Below are positions 42,395 through 52,392 of a stretch of DNA of 54,135 nt, piece after piece. The stretch comes from a bacterium (GTDB lineage: Bacteria; Hydrothermota; UBA3072; JAPDKE01), in NCBI GenBank assembly GCA_029258725.1, contig JAPDKE010000032.1, positions 1 through 54,135 on the forward strand, given 5' to 3'. The position numbers and the translations under genes were made by a program. Position 1 is the first letter of the stretch. Each line of letters begins with the position of its first letter. The notes beneath the pieces are model-generated. The model did not search any database. It was given only the letters and a program-made list of their open reading frames with translations, and was not told the DNA's origin.

Positions 42395-43573
42395 ATGAGG
42401 GTTCTTTACATCACGACTGCGTTTGCAAGGCATGAAAGGGACCACATAACACCATGGCTAACCGAGACAATAAAGGTTTTGAGAAGGAAAGGGGTGGAGG
42501 TTGAGGTCTTCACCTCTTCGTATAAGGGTCTCGGGAACCAGACTGTTTGCGGGATACCGGTTTACAGGTTCAGGTATTTTTTAAAAAACCTTGAAACCCT
42601 GACACACGAGGAGGCGGTTCCGGAGAGAATAAGAAGAAAAAAGATTTTCCTTTTCTTAATCCCCTTTTATCTTGGATCAGGGATAATCCATGCATTCCTG
42701 CATTCAAGGAGAAAGAAGTATGATATAATCCATGTTCACTGGCCATTCCCCCATATTCTCTTTGCACTTCCCTGGAAACTGAAAAAAGTCCCTGTTATTT
42801 CAACCTTCCACGGGGTTGAGATCATGTGGATAAAAAAGAAGATGCCGTATCTTTTACCTTTCATAAAATTCTCAATAAGGATTTCCCACGCTGTAACCTG
42901 CAACTCTTCCTATACACGCTCGCTTTTACTCGGGGTGGAAAAAAGTAAAGAAGTAAAAATAATTCCCTTCGGGAGCGGGATAGAGGTGAAGGAGAAAAAG
43001 AAAATAAAAAGAAAAATCCCATCGGTGCTTTTTGTTGGAAGGCTTGTTGAGAGAAAGGGGGTGACATACCTCTTGAAGGCATGGAGAAAGGTAAGGGAAA
43101 GGAAACATGCACATCTTTTCATTGTGGGTGATGGTCCTTTGAGAAAAGAACTTGAACGCGAGGCAGAGGAACTCGGAATAGACGACAGCGTTACCTTCAC
43201 GGGATACATAACCAATGAGGAACTTGACCGAATGTACCGGAGTTCTGATCTGTTCGTCCTTCCTGCATGTGTTGACAGTAAAGGGGATACGGAGGGGCTG
43301 GGGGTCGTTTTGATTGAGGCATTATCAAGGGAAATTCCAGTTGTTGCATGTGCAGTGGGAGGAATTGTTGATATAGTGAAACACATGCGCACGGGAATTC
43401 TTGTTCCTGAAAAAAATCCCGATGCCCTTGCAGATGCAATTTTAACCCTGCTTGAAAATAAAAAACTTGCCTCCCGCCTCGCCAGGGAGGGGAAAAGATG
43501 GGTTGAGGAAAACTTCTCCTGGGAGGCGGTGGCAAAGAAACTTATCTCTTTATATCACTCTATCTCAGGATAA
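42395..43573 (+). CDS. Family 4 glycosyltransferase
   Basis: 392 residues, GT-B fold. Its C-terminal domain has VLFVGRLVERKGVTYLLKA, HLFIVGDGPLRKELE and the E-x7-E region EGLGVVLIEALSREIPVVA. It should add a sugar to surface glycan or lipid and is probably linked to the polysaccharide cluster upstream, although it is a separate single-gene unit. Its last 14 nt overlap the end of a convergent adhesin gene. Confidence 0.88.
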   Translation: MRVLYITTAFARHERDHITPWLTETIKVLRRKGVEVEVFTSSYKGLGNQTVCGIPVYRFRYFLKNLETLTHEEAVPERIRRKKIFLFLIPFYLGSGIIHAFLHSRRKKYDIIHVHWPFPHILFALPWKLKKVPVISTFHGVEIMWIKKKMPYLLPFIKFSIRISHAVTCNSSYTRSLLLGVEKSKEVKIIPFGSGIEVKEKKKIKRKIPSVLFVGRLVERKGVTYLLKAWRKVRERKHAHLFIVGDGPLRKELEREAEELGIDDSVTFTGYITNEELDRMYRSSDLFVLPACVDSKGDTEGLGVVLIEALSREIPVVACAVGGIVDIVKHMRTGILVPEKNPDALADAILTLLENKKLASRLAREGKRWVEENFSWEAVAKKLISLYHSISG

Positions 43574-45422
43574 GAATCCTGGTTTTTTCTTTTCTTTCTC
43601 CCTCAATTACCGCGTAATACACTCCCGGAGGTAAGGGAAGGGTAAGTTTATATCTTCCCGGTCCCTCAAACCGTGTCTCTTCAAAAACCTTCCTTCCGGT
43701 AACATCATACACAGAAATGCAGGTGTATCCTGCGCTCTTCCTTGTATAGTAAAGCCCATTCACAAATGTCCTCCCCACTCCCTCGGGTCCAAAGGAGCCT
43801 CCAAGAACAACCGGGGTTGTCCACGGATTACCGAAAATGTCTTTGAGTGTCCCATCCGGATATATCGTGTCTCCGGGGACTATGGTTGTGCTTGAATCCT
43901 CAAGGAATATATAGAGAACCGTTTTCTCGTCATTCCACTTTACCGAATCAACCGTCCCCCAGGTATGTCCTCCAGAAGGAGTGAGTGCATAATCAAGGCT
44001 TTCGGGTGAAATATCCCCTGACATGCTCTCAGAGAAGTAAATCGCGACGATGTCGTCAGTGTCAACCCCTGATTGAACCACACTTCCATCGGATGCAACG
44101 GCAGAGTCTGCATGGGGAGGGATGGTATCCACGATCACAAAATCCTTGCTCAGAAGGTTGTTTGAAATAACCGTATCATTACTTACCAGGTTCACCGTTA
44201 GAGTGTAAAGAGAATCGGCAAAGGTAACAGGCCAGTCCGGGAAGGTGAAAAGGATGAAGGTGGTATCAAATACAACAAAGGTATCGCAGCAGTAAAGGAG
44301 CGTATCCATAGAAGATGGAGCGATGGTGCAGGAAAGGGAAAGAGTATCAAACGAAAGCACATTTGAAGAAAGGGACACAATAGGGGTAATCGTGTCAGGA
44401 TTGTAAAGGGTATCGGGCGGTGACAGAATTGAATCTACTGCAGCATCAAATGGAACAAAATATACAAGGTAACCATTACCCAATCCATCTCCGCAGATGA
44501 AAAATCCATCCTCATAAGAAAGGACCTCGTGAAGTGGTATATCAACCTCACCTTCATAATATACGCCTCTTCCAAGATAAATCCCTGCAAGGGAATAAAC
44601 ATCCACATACACTCCATCTCTTCCACAGAGTATGGAATTCTCCAGTGAGGCAACCTCTTCACCGGTAATGGAAGGATAGAAATAAAGCCGTGTTCCCGTG
44701 CTTGTCCATACTCCGAGCCCGGCTTCCCCAAGTTCCAGGACAGACTCTCCTGGATAGATGGCAACATCCGGCGGATTGCTCACCGTAACCGCCACAGTAT
44801 CCATCCAGAGAGAGATTCCGTCAGGGGAATATTTGGTGATAAAGTATCCTTCCCCATCCCCGAATTTCCCACCTGCATAACAGGAATAGGTAGATGTTAG
44901 GGCAAGACCTCCTCCTTCTCCTTTACAGATGGTATCTCTCCAGATGAGTGTCCAGTCAGGGGTTCTTTTCTCAATTATAACATCGTTTGAGTCCAGGGTA
45001 GTTCCCACCAGGAAAAGATTGCCTGAAGAATCGCACATCATACCAGAATACTTCACATCCCGTGGGAATGTATCCAGTGAAAGCCTGTTACCAAGTGTAT
45101 CATATTCTGCAAGGAAGTGTTTGAAAACTCCCCAATCACTCTGGTAGGTCCCAAGAATATGAAGGACACCGGTTGAATCCAGGGAGATAAATTCGCCATA
45201 GGTGGACAAAGAGAAAGGTTGTGGGGTAAAACTATCCACCCATACCGGATTTCCATCGTAATCAAATTTTTCCACAAGAGCATACATCCCGGTAGCGGTT
45301 CCGGTGCAACCCGTGACCACCACCCCACCCCGTGTCAACACCATGTCAAGAAAGATGCAATTAAAACTCTCATGGGTGGCAACCCATGAAATACCATAAT
45401 TGAAGGCAAGCAAAAGAAGCAT
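43560..45422 (-). CDS. Secreted Ig/adhesin-like protein with T9SS-like sorting domain
   Basis: 620 residues. A signal peptide (MLLLLAFNYGISWVA) leads into a propeller-like region of repeated short strands (about 20-320: GVLHILGTYQSDWGVF, GNLFLVGTTLDSNDVI). This is followed by Ig/SbsA-like regions (IVAIYFSESMSGDI near 460). The last about 80 residues are a sorting domain (ISVYDVTGRKVFEE, LPPGVYYAVIEGE, ILILR). It should be exported to the surface. It lies 13 nt after the gingipain-like gene and is probably its co-expressed partner. Confidence 0.8.
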   Translation of the reverse strand: MLLLLAFNYGISWVATHESFNCIFLDMVLTRGGVVVTGCTGTATGMYALVEKFDYDGNPVWVDSFTPQPFSLSTYGEFISLDSTGVLHILGTYQSDWGVFKHFLAEYDTLGNRLSLDTFPRDVKYSGMMCDSSGNLFLVGTTLDSNDVIIEKRTPDWTLIWRDTICKGEGGGLALTSTYSCYAGGKFGDGEGYFITKYSPDGISLWMDTVAVTVSNPPDVAIYPGESVLELGEAGLGVWTSTGTRLYFYPSITGEEVASLENSILCGRDGVYVDVYSLAGIYLGRGVYYEGEVDIPLHEVLSYEDGFFICGDGLGNGYLVYFVPFDAAVDSILSPPDTLYNPDTITPIVSLSSNVLSFDTLSLSCTIAPSSMDTLLYCCDTFVVFDTTFILFTFPDWPVTFADSLYTLTVNLVSNDTVISNNLLSKDFVIVDTIPPHADSAVASDGSVVQSGVDTDDIVAIYFSESMSGDISPESLDYALTPSGGHTWGTVDSVKWNDEKTVLYIFLEDSSTTIVPGDTIYPDGTLKDIFGNPWTTPVVLGGSFGPEGVGRTFVNGLYYTRKSAGYTCISVYDVTGRKVFEETRFEGPGRYKLTLPLPPGVYYAVIEGERKEKTRILILR

Positions 45423-45435
45423 ACCTCACCCCCTT

Positions 45436-48400
45436 TTATTCAAGTTTCAGAATCCTGAAGTTCCCCTCGCCTGTTCTTATAAAGTAAACTCCTGCAGGTA
45501 AACACCTGACATCCATTCTTCCTTTATATACCCCTTTTTCCCTTTTTCTTCCCGCTATATCAAAGATAGCATATTTTTCTCCTCTTTCAAGTGGAAGATA
45601 CAGAATCCCTGTGGTAATGATGCCTCTCCCTTTTTTACCCTTTTTCTCAATCCCTTCCATCATGCATTCAGACCCGAAGGTTATCTCATCAAGATACCAT
45701 CCCTCAAACTGAATCTCATCCTCCTCACTGTAAAATGTGAATCTTATCCTGGTTGTATCTCCGGGACTGAGAGGTATCTTGTACCTGTAATGCTCCCATC
45801 CCTGAGAAGGTCCAGCAAGGACATCCAGGAACTTCCATCCTCCCTTCTCGTAGTCCACCATGCAGAAGTCCCATCCCCCCTCGGTATGATACCACGTCCA
45901 GAACTCAAGATAGGCGCCGGGAAGAACCTCAAGGGGTGGGGTGATGAGAGATGAAGTAAACCCGGAAGGATAGGTATGGAGGGAGTCTATACCGCAGTAG
46001 AAGGCATAACCGGAAAGGAAGTACCTGTAAGAAGTCGTATCCCAGTAATCTCCGCAAGTCCACCCGGTAAGGTCTGAACAGTCCCAGTGATAAGAAGAAT
46101 ATCCCACGGGGATATACATGGTATCCTTTCCAGCATAAATCTCCACCATTCTCTTCTCTCCTGAAAGGTCCTGAAAGAGGAAGGAAACAACGAGGGAATC
46201 GCCAGGAGAGAGCGAGGAGATACAAAGGGTTTCTGGAAAAACCGCAAGGGTATCAGGAGAAGAAAGATGAATAGCACAGGAAGGAGATGCAGCACCTCCG
46301 GTATTTGTAAAAACAGAATAAACATTCCCACTTCCACCGGGCAGGATTTTTTCAAAGGAGTAATTTTTGAGAACAATATTCCAGTTTTTAACCTCAAAGG
46401 TAAGGGTTCTTCTGGTTGTATCCTGGGATACGAATTTCATAATCAATACGCATACATCTCCATCAGATGCAGTGGAGTCTATTCTTCCTGAAAAGAAAAC
46501 CGTGTCTTTATCCCCTGGAGGAATAAGGAGAGAAAGGGTTGTATCAGCCTGAAGGGGCGGGTTTGAGGAAACTGTGATGGACTTTACCGTATCCGAAAGG
46601 TTGTTTGTGAGGCAGACCTCAAATCCAATTGTCTCTCCTGGTTCTGGAATCCCATCCCCATCCTCATCCTGGAGTATAAGGGAATCAAGGGAAATTGAGG
46701 GGGTGTAGAAAAGGGTATCAATAAATGGAATGTGGTTGAAGGCGAAAACACAGAGTTCAAAGGTATCAGGTGGTGCAAGTGAAAGGAATATATTTCCTGT
46801 TGCGTCCGTGTTTCCCCTTGCAAGGAGGCTATCGTGCCACAAAACCGAAACGCGTGCATTCTCCACCCCTGCAAAAACATAAATTCCAGCAGGTTCAACC
46901 TCAACAGTAACTCTTAAAGATTCAGGAATTCGTGTATAGACATACATCGTGGGATCGGCAAGGAGTGTCAGGGTGTATTCCATCCATCGGTAATCGTTTT
47001 CCTCTCCTGCACGAGGGACGAAGTATAGTTTGAGTTCATTGAATACCTCCCCAAGGGATTTTTCTTCTCCATAAAGCAACTCAAAAAACTTTCTGTCGAA
47101 AACATCGGAAACCCCGTATCCAGGGAATCCGGGAATGTACCATCCGTATCGGGAGTTTCCTATGTAGAATCCTCCACCCGAATCTGCCAGAACAAATGCC
47201 TCCCCAAAGGAGGCGTAATCAAATGCACATGTCCAGCATCCTACGGAATAAAAAATACCCGTGATCCTATCTCGATTTTTCAGCGTATCAAGCGCATCGG
47301 AAAAAAGGTAATCCGTACCTGTCTGAATCACGGAAATATTTCCATGCCCATCGTGGTTTATTATATTCATTCCCCTGTTTATGGAGTCAACCACCCATGA
47401 GGAGTTATAGGAGTAAAGAAGGGCGTAAAGTCTTTTGACAGGATAGGGAATGTAAGGCACTATCATTTCCTTTGCAAGCCCGCTGTATGTTTCTCCATCA
47501 AGGGAATTTCCCAGGAAGAGCACATTTTCCTGGTAATCCTGCCTCACTGCGCGCTCGTAGGTGATAACCTTGTTTACGAAAATCTCAACATCCTGAGGAA
47601 ATGTAACCGGTGCCCTTCCAACAACCACGTCAGGGACAAGGTCGCAGGAGTCTTCAATTTCACCAAATACATTATCCCCATCCTCATCCCAGGTTCCATC
47701 AAGGTCTGCATAGTAGAGGTCACAGGGAATTGAGTCCTCATCAGGGTAGTAGCCCGCATCACTCGGCATCGCAAACGCCTCTCTTTCAGGAATTATGGAA
47801 ACATCGCCACCAAGAATGGCATAAACAACCCCGGAGTCAGGGAGGGTTTTAAGATAGTTTCTTATCTTTTCCTGCCTGTCCCTTCCGGTGTATCTTCCCT
47901 CAATCCACTGGACCGTTCTTACCTCTGTGAGTATTCCCTTTCTCTTGTGCCACTCAACAAGGGAAGTAAAATAAGGAACAAGCAATGAATCCGTGATAAT
48001 AACGCAGTCAAATGCTCCCTCTCCAGGTAAAAGGAATTTTACCGGTTTCCCTCCTTCAATCTCATACTCCCTGATCACAATGAGTTTTTGCTCGCAGGGA
48101 AGATATATAACAGGATGGAGTATAAACTTCTTCACCCTTTCCCCCCTCATCCATCCATATCCCTTAAACTCAACCCATTTTCCAGGGTAAACAGGAAGGG
48201 AGTAGTATTTTTCATCAGGAGGGGTGAATGTGAATTTTTCGGGATGTGAGAGGGGGACGGAACGCTGTGCAGGATAAACGGGTAAGGAGAGATTGATGGT
48301 TTCTGCCATGAGAATCTTAAATTCAGGATTTCCCTTAACCAGGAGTGGAATCTCTGGAAGCAAGGGAGCACCTGGTTTGCCGTAGAGATATCCTTCTTTT

Positions 48401-48474
48401 ACTTCAATCACCGTGTATCCATCCTTTTCATGGATTAAAGGAGAAGAAAGAAAAAGGGAAAAAAGCACTATCAT
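45436..48474 (-). CDS. Secreted gingipain-like (C25) cysteine peptidase with sorting domain
   Basis: 1012 residues. A signal peptide (MIVLFSLFLSSPL) and a propeptide-like region precede the C25 catalytic domain (about 145-500). That domain shows YAILGGDVSIIPERE, VVVGRAPVTFP, the catalytic His in INHDGHGNIS and the catalytic Cys in IFYSVGCWTCAFDYASFGEA. Ig-like domains follow, then a type A sorting domain (AIFDIAGRKREKG, CLPAGVYFIRTGEG). It should be a surface protease of gingipain type. It overlaps the rmuC start by ATGA, so this surface enzyme is co-transcribed with cytoplasmic genes. Confidence 0.88.
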   Translation of the reverse strand: MIVLFSLFLSSPLIHEKDGYTVIEVKEGYLYGKPGAPLLPEIPLLVKGNPEFKILMAETINLSLPVYPAQRSVPLSHPEKFTFTPPDEKYYSLPVYPGKWVEFKGYGWMRGERVKKFILHPVIYLPCEQKLIVIREYEIEGGKPVKFLLPGEGAFDCVIITDSLLVPYFTSLVEWHKRKGILTEVRTVQWIEGRYTGRDRQEKIRNYLKTLPDSGVVYAILGGDVSIIPEREAFAMPSDAGYYPDEDSIPCDLYYADLDGTWDEDGDNVFGEIEDSCDLVPDVVVGRAPVTFPQDVEIFVNKVITYERAVRQDYQENVLFLGNSLDGETYSGLAKEMIVPYIPYPVKRLYALLYSYNSSWVVDSINRGMNIINHDGHGNISVIQTGTDYLFSDALDTLKNRDRITGIFYSVGCWTCAFDYASFGEAFVLADSGGGFYIGNSRYGWYIPGFPGYGVSDVFDRKFFELLYGEEKSLGEVFNELKLYFVPRAGEENDYRWMEYTLTLLADPTMYVYTRIPESLRVTVEVEPAGIYVFAGVENARVSVLWHDSLLARGNTDATGNIFLSLAPPDTFELCVFAFNHIPFIDTLFYTPSISLDSLILQDEDGDGIPEPGETIGFEVCLTNNLSDTVKSITVSSNPPLQADTTLSLLIPPGDKDTVFFSGRIDSTASDGDVCVLIMKFVSQDTTRRTLTFEVKNWNIVLKNYSFEKILPGGSGNVYSVFTNTGGAASPSCAIHLSSPDTLAVFPETLCISSLSPGDSLVVSFLFQDLSGEKRMVEIYAGKDTMYIPVGYSSYHWDCSDLTGWTCGDYWDTTSYRYFLSGYAFYCGIDSLHTYPSGFTSSLITPPLEVLPGAYLEFWTWYHTEGGWDFCMVDYEKGGWKFLDVLAGPSQGWEHYRYKIPLSPGDTTRIRFTFYSEEDEIQFEGWYLDEITFGSECMMEGIEKKGKKGRGIITTGILYLPLERGEKYAIFDIAGRKREKGVYKGRMDVRCLPAGVYFIRTGEGNFRILKLE

Positions 48475-49334
48475 TCCATCCTCCTTATTTTTTCAAATGC
48501 ATCTCTCAATCTCCGATACGTATCGTTTACATCAGATGCCCTGTTGTATGCGTTGGTGAGGTGTCCGTAAAAGATCTTCCATGCTTTTTCCACATCATCC
48601 ATGGCTCTCGCAATTTCCCTGAGGCTATTTGCCACCTTCTCCGCCTTCTCTGAAAGTTTCTTTGCATGAACCCCGGCACGGATTAACTGAAGGTTCTGAA
48701 GAAGGGTTGTGGGGGAAACAACCTGAACCCCTCTTTTTGCATAGTCCCTCAAAACATCATGCGCCTCCTGAAGCAGGAAGTAAAAAACTCCTTCGGATGG
48801 AATATAGGCAAATGCAAAGGGCAAGGAGCCCTGGTCAGGACGGACGTAATCGCCTGCTATCTTCTCCAGGTGCTTTCTAACATCGTTTACAAACTCCTTC
48901 TTCAGCTTCTCCCTTTCCATTCCTTCTGCCTCAAGCATCTTCATATACTTTGTTAGGGGAAATTTCGAATCTATACAGAGAATACCCTCTGATGTATAGA
49001 TTGACGCATCGGGCTTTTTTCCCCAGGGAACCTCTTTTCTTATTCTGAACATCTCCCCGGGAAGAACATCTGAAAGGATGAATTCAAGGGTGAATTCCCC
49101 GAACTTTCCCCTTTCCTGTGATACTGCGAACATCTTCTCAAGCGACTGGTAAAGGTTCTTTATCTCCTCCACATGGGTTGCAAGGGTCCCGAGTTTTTCC
49201 GAAAGCCCAAGTTTCATCCATGCTCCGCTTATCGCAGGTTCCACATCCTCAACCCTCATTCTTTCCCTTCTCACCAGAAGAAGGATGATAACCAGAAGAA
49301 GAACTATGATGGAAATGTAAAATGCAATCGTCAT
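48471..49334 (-). CDS. rmuC: RmuC-family DNA recombination protein
   Basis: 287 residues. An N-terminal hydrophobic anchor (IAFYISIIVLLLVIILLLV) is followed by a short helical stretch and the RmuC nuclease-like domain (GKFGEFTLEFILSDVLP, VPWGKKPDASIYT, LCIDSKFPLTKYMKM). RmuC limits DNA inversion and rearrangement and is predicted to be a nuclease of the PD-(D/E)xK type. It is shorter than E. coli RmuC (about 475), mostly because the coiled-coil is reduced. It overlaps both neighbours by ATGA. Confidence 0.85.
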   Translation of the reverse strand: MTIAFYISIIVLLLVIILLLVRRERMRVEDVEPAISGAWMKLGLSEKLGTLATHVEEIKNLYQSLEKMFAVSQERGKFGEFTLEFILSDVLPGEMFRIRKEVPWGKKPDASIYTSEGILCIDSKFPLTKYMKMLEAEGMEREKLKKEFVNDVRKHLEKIAGDYVRPDQGSLPFAFAYIPSEGVFYFLLQEAHDVLRDYAKRGVQVVSPTTLLQNLQLIRAGVHAKKLSEKAEKVANSLREIARAMDDVEKAWKIFYGHLTNAYNRASDVNDTYRRLRDAFEKIRRME

Positions 49335-49588
49335 TTTGATACGGTTATCTTTTTGATTTCTCCCTCATCATCCACGGTTGCCCTCAGGATTTTCTCATGC
49401 TCGGTTCCATCTGGAAGGGTTATCTTTTTCCTGAAGGTATACGTCTTTATCTTCCTGGGTGGAACGGGCAGCATCCCCGCCTTTGCAAAAAGAGAGGAAG
49501 GATGGGATACTTCCTCCTCCCTTATCTCAGGTTCCACCCCCTCAAATTCAGGAAATTGCTCAACTATCTTCTTTATGACAGGGTCCAT
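49331..49588 (-). CDS. Small protein of unknown function (85 aa)
   Basis: 85 residues, acidic in the first third and basic later (PPRKIKTYTFRKKI, TLPDGTEHEKILRATVDDEG). The end looks like a small beta-sheet. No domain is recognised. It has a GGAGGTTAAA ribosome site and overlaps the protease-like gene by 16 nt and rmuC by ATGA. Its tight placement between a caspase-like protease and RmuC suggests a shared role, for example as a binding partner or inhibitor; that is inference. Confidence 0.7.
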   Translation of the reverse strand: MDPVIKKIVEQFPEFEGVEPEIREEEVSHPSSLFAKAGMLPVPPRKIKTYTFRKKITLPDGTEHEKILRATVDDEGEIKKITVSK

Positions 49589-50523
49589 TTTAACCTCCCG
49601 AGTGGATTACCATACAGAACAAACTGCAAAAGGGTCTTCTCGTCGTCCTTATCAAGATATCCCTGCTCCTGCACAGTCTTTCTGAAAAACTTGCGCTTTG
49701 CCTCAAGCAATGCCTCACCGCATGTTTTTCCATTTTTGAGTTCCTGGAAGTAGAGTTTTACGAGAAGGTCTGCCTCGGTTGATGGTGGATAATAGGGACC
49801 GTAGGCAATGGTGGTTGAACCCAGGAAAGAGACCGCACCTTTCTTGAGGAATGTCAACGCAATGGATTCATCACACTTCTTATCAAGAATATAAGCACCA
49901 TAACATGCCTCGGATGCAACCACTCCCGAAAAATCGGGGATTGAATGTGGGGAGAGAATTACAGGATATTTCCCTTTTCCCTCACCATACCAGTAAGGAG
50001 ACGTATCAGACCCGTGGACGTTGAAGTAAAGGATTTCTTTTTTTAAGGAAGGGAGGTCCTTTTCTTCGGATGGAGGGGAGACAACCATTTCCTCCTTTCC
50101 CACTTCTTTATACACCTCCAGTGCAGCCTCCTTCCATACCGCAGCGGTAACTCCGAGGCTTTCTGCCCCCACCTCTTTCTTGCCAATGGACCTCAAAAGG
50201 GCAATGAGCAAATCAAGGCTTCCACCATCCGGAAGTCTTGAGAGTGCAAGTTCTGGAATGAGATAGTCATCGTCAAGGGATGCATAGAGATTGTCGGTGT
50301 AAACATACAGGTCAGGGTCGTAGGTTGGATTTTCAACCTTTTTAAAAGGAAAGAGTTCATCCCCTCCAACAAGAACGACCGTATCCCCGGGTTTTGCATG
50401 CTTTTTTATCCCATCCGGTTCAATTATCTCCCATCCCACACGCTCCATCTCCTTAAGTAGCCTTTCCTTCCCTTCCTTCCCGAACCTCCTCTCCACCCTT
50501 TCCGGAACCCACACCAGATACAT
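49573..50523 (-). CDS. Cytoplasmic caspase/C25-like (clan CD) peptidase
   Basis: 316 residues with no signal peptide and no sorting domain. It has the clan CD catalytic pair: His in [17 protein letters not shown] and Cys in [12 protein letters not shown], followed by [21 protein letters not shown] as in C25 and caspase-like peptidases. The first about 110 residues contain a strand-rich region ([24 protein letters not shown]) as in the C25 fold. It should cut proteins inside the cell. The ATG at 50523 has AAGGAGGGGAA and lies 71 nt inside the mnmG gene. Its link with RmuC and the 85-aa protein is unexplained. Confidence 0.75.
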   Translation of the reverse strand: MYLVWVPERVERRFGKEGKERLLKEMERVGWEIIEPDGIKKHAKPGDTVVLVGGDELFPFKKVENPTYDPDLYVYTDNLYASLDDDYLIPELALSRLPDGGSLDLLIALLRSIGKKEVGAESLGVTAAVWKEAALEVYKEVGKEEMVVSPPSEEKDLPSLKKEILYFNVHGSDTSPYWYGEGKGKYPVILSPHSIPDFSGVVASEACYGAYILDKKCDESIALTFLKKGAVSFLGSTTIAYGPYYPPSTEADLLVKLYFQELKNGKTCGEALLEAKRKFFRKTVQEQGYLDKDDEKTLLQFVLYGNPLGRLKWTLS

Positions 50524-52357
50524 TTCCCCTCCTTATGTAAATCCACAATCCCATAACATCTGATGGCGTCACTCCGGGTATCCTCATCGCCTCACCGAGT
50601 GTCCTGGGTTTTGCCTGTGCAAGTTTCTGTCTTGCCTCTATCTTCATGAGTTTCACATCATTATAGTCAACCCAGTCGGGAATTTCAATCTTTTCAAGTT
50701 TTTCAAGTTCCTTTGCCTTCCTCTTTTCTCTTTCTATGTATCCCTCATACTTTGCTCTTATTTCAACCCTTAAGGCAACCTCAGGTGGGACCTCACCGAT
50801 GAATTCAAAAAGGTCCCTGAGTTCTATCCTGGGTCTTTTGAGAACAATCCAGAGGGGAACCGCATCCTTAACCGGGCTTTCCCCCTTTTTCTCAAGGACT
50901 TTATTTATGAGGACAGGTTTTACTCTTTTTTGCAATTTTTTAATTGTCTCCTCAACCTTCTTCATTCTATCCTTAAGCCTTTCGTATGCCTCTTTTGATA
51001 CAAGTCCAAGTTCGTATCCATAGTGCATGAGTCTTTCATCCGCGTTGTCCTGTCTCAAAAGCAATCTGTATTCAGCCCGGGATGTGAACATGCGATATGG
51101 CTCTTTCGTTCCTTTAGTCACAAGGTCGTCAATGAGGACCCCGGTGTATGCCTCGTATCTTTTAAGAACAAGCCCTTTCCTTCCCTCAAGTTTGAGTGTT
51201 GCGTTTATCCCTGCTATTATCCCCTGGGCTGCTGCCTCCTCGTATCCAGATGTTCCATTTATCTGTCCTGCAAGGAATAGGTTTTCTATGAGTTTTGTCT
51301 CAAGGGTGTGGTATAACTGGGTCGGATAGACAAAGTCGTATTCTATTGCATATCCCGGTCTTAGAACTTCAACCTCCTCAAGTCCTGGAATGGTTTTCAG
51401 GAACTTTATCTGGACATCCTCTGGAAGGGAGGTTGCAACACCATTGAGGTAATACTCGTTTGTGTCAAGCCCTTCGGGTTCAACAAAAACAGGATGCTTA
51501 TCCTTATCCCTGAACCTCACAACCTTGTCCTCTATGGAAGGGCAGTATCTTGGACCTATTCCAACAATAACACCCTGGTAAAGGGGGGAGCGGTCAAGGG
51601 AGGAAAGGATTATTTCATGGGTTTTCGGGTTTGTGTAGGTGAGGTGGCAGGGAATCTGCGGGGGATTGAAGTCTTCGGTTCGGTGGGAGAAGTGCTCGGG
51701 GTCTTCATCACCGGGGTCAAGTTGCATTTTTGAAAAATCTATGGTCTTTCCATCCACCCTGGGTGATGTTCCTGTTTTGAGTCTTCCAAGTTTGAATCCG
51801 AGTTTTTCAAGGGAGGCGGAAAGTCCATACGCGGGAAATTCCCCAAGTCGGCCTGCGGGGAAGTTTTTCAATCCTATGTGTATGAGACCTCTCAGGAATG
51901 TTCCTGTTGTTAAGACCACTGCATCCGCATAGTATTCAAAACCCGTCTGGGTTTTCACTCCAATTACCTTTTTCCCTTCAACCAGCAGTTCTTCAACCAC
52001 CGCCTGTTTTAGGGTGAGATTCTCCTGGTTTTCAAGGGTCTTTCTCATCTCCTCCCTGTATTTTTTCCTGTCTGCCTGTGCCCTGAGGGACCAGACTGCT
52101 GGTCCCTTTCTCCTGTTGAGCATTTTGAACTGTATTCCGGTCTTGTCGGTATTGAATCCTATCTCCCCTCCAAGTGCATCCACCTCAAAAACAAGCTGGC
52201 TTTTTGCAAGTCCTCCAACCGATGGGTTGCATGACATCTGCCCGATGGTATCCAGGTTTATTGTGAGAAGGAGGACCCGGAATCCCCTTCTCGCACCAAC
52301 AAGTGCAGCCTCAATTCCCGCATGCCCTCCTCCAACCACAATGATATCGTACTTCAT
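50453..52357 (-). CDS. mnmG: tRNA uridine 5-carboxymethylaminomethyl modification enzyme MnmG (GidA)
   Basis: 634 residues. The FAD-binding start is [21 protein letters not shown]. Family blocks follow ([23 protein letters not shown], first part), [34 protein letters not shown] and the C-terminal [18 protein letters not shown]. MnmG with MnmE modifies the wobble uridine of several tRNAs. The normal family end falls near WIYIRR. About 22 further residues, from [11 protein letters not shown] to the stop, are encoded by sequence shared with the next gene. Translation probably starts leaderless at ATG 52357. No mnmE gene is in the window. Confidence 0.93.
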   Translation of the reverse strand: MKYDIIVVGGGHAGIEAALVGARRGFRVLLLTINLDTIGQMSCNPSVGGLAKSQLVFEVDALGGEIGFNTDKTGIQFKMLNRRKGPAVWSLRAQADRKKYREEMRKTLENQENLTLKQAVVEELLVEGKKVIGVKTQTGFEYYADAVVLTTGTFLRGLIHIGLKNFPAGRLGEFPAYGLSASLEKLGFKLGRLKTGTSPRVDGKTIDFSKMQLDPGDEDPEHFSHRTEDFNPPQIPCHLTYTNPKTHEIILSSLDRSPLYQGVIVGIGPRYCPSIEDKVVRFRDKDKHPVFVEPEGLDTNEYYLNGVATSLPEDVQIKFLKTIPGLEEVEVLRPGYAIEYDFVYPTQLYHTLETKLIENLFLAGQINGTSGYEEAAAQGIIAGINATLKLEGRKGLVLKRYEAYTGVLIDDLVTKGTKEPYRMFTSRAEYRLLLRQDNADERLMHYGYELGLVSKEAYERLKDRMKKVEETIKKLQKRVKPVLINKVLEKKGESPVKDAVPLWIVLKRPRIELRDLFEFIGEVPPEVALRVEIRAKYEGYIEREKRKAKELEKLEKIEIPDWVDYNDVKLMKIEARQKLAQAKPRTLGEAMRIPGVTPSDVMGLWIYIRRGNVSGVGSGKGGEEVREGREGKAT

Positions 52358-52363
52358 GGAAGA

Positions 52364-52392
52364 AATTTAAGAAAATTTTAAGGAAAAGTCAA
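52364..52392 (-). promoter_or_regulatory. Sigma70-type promoter, leaderless start for mnmG
   Basis: On the minus strand, TTGACT (52392-52387), a 17-nt spacer and TAAATT (52369-52364). ATG 52357 follows after 6 nt. The -35 box includes the stop codon of the nucleotidyltransferase gene. Confidence 0.7.
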
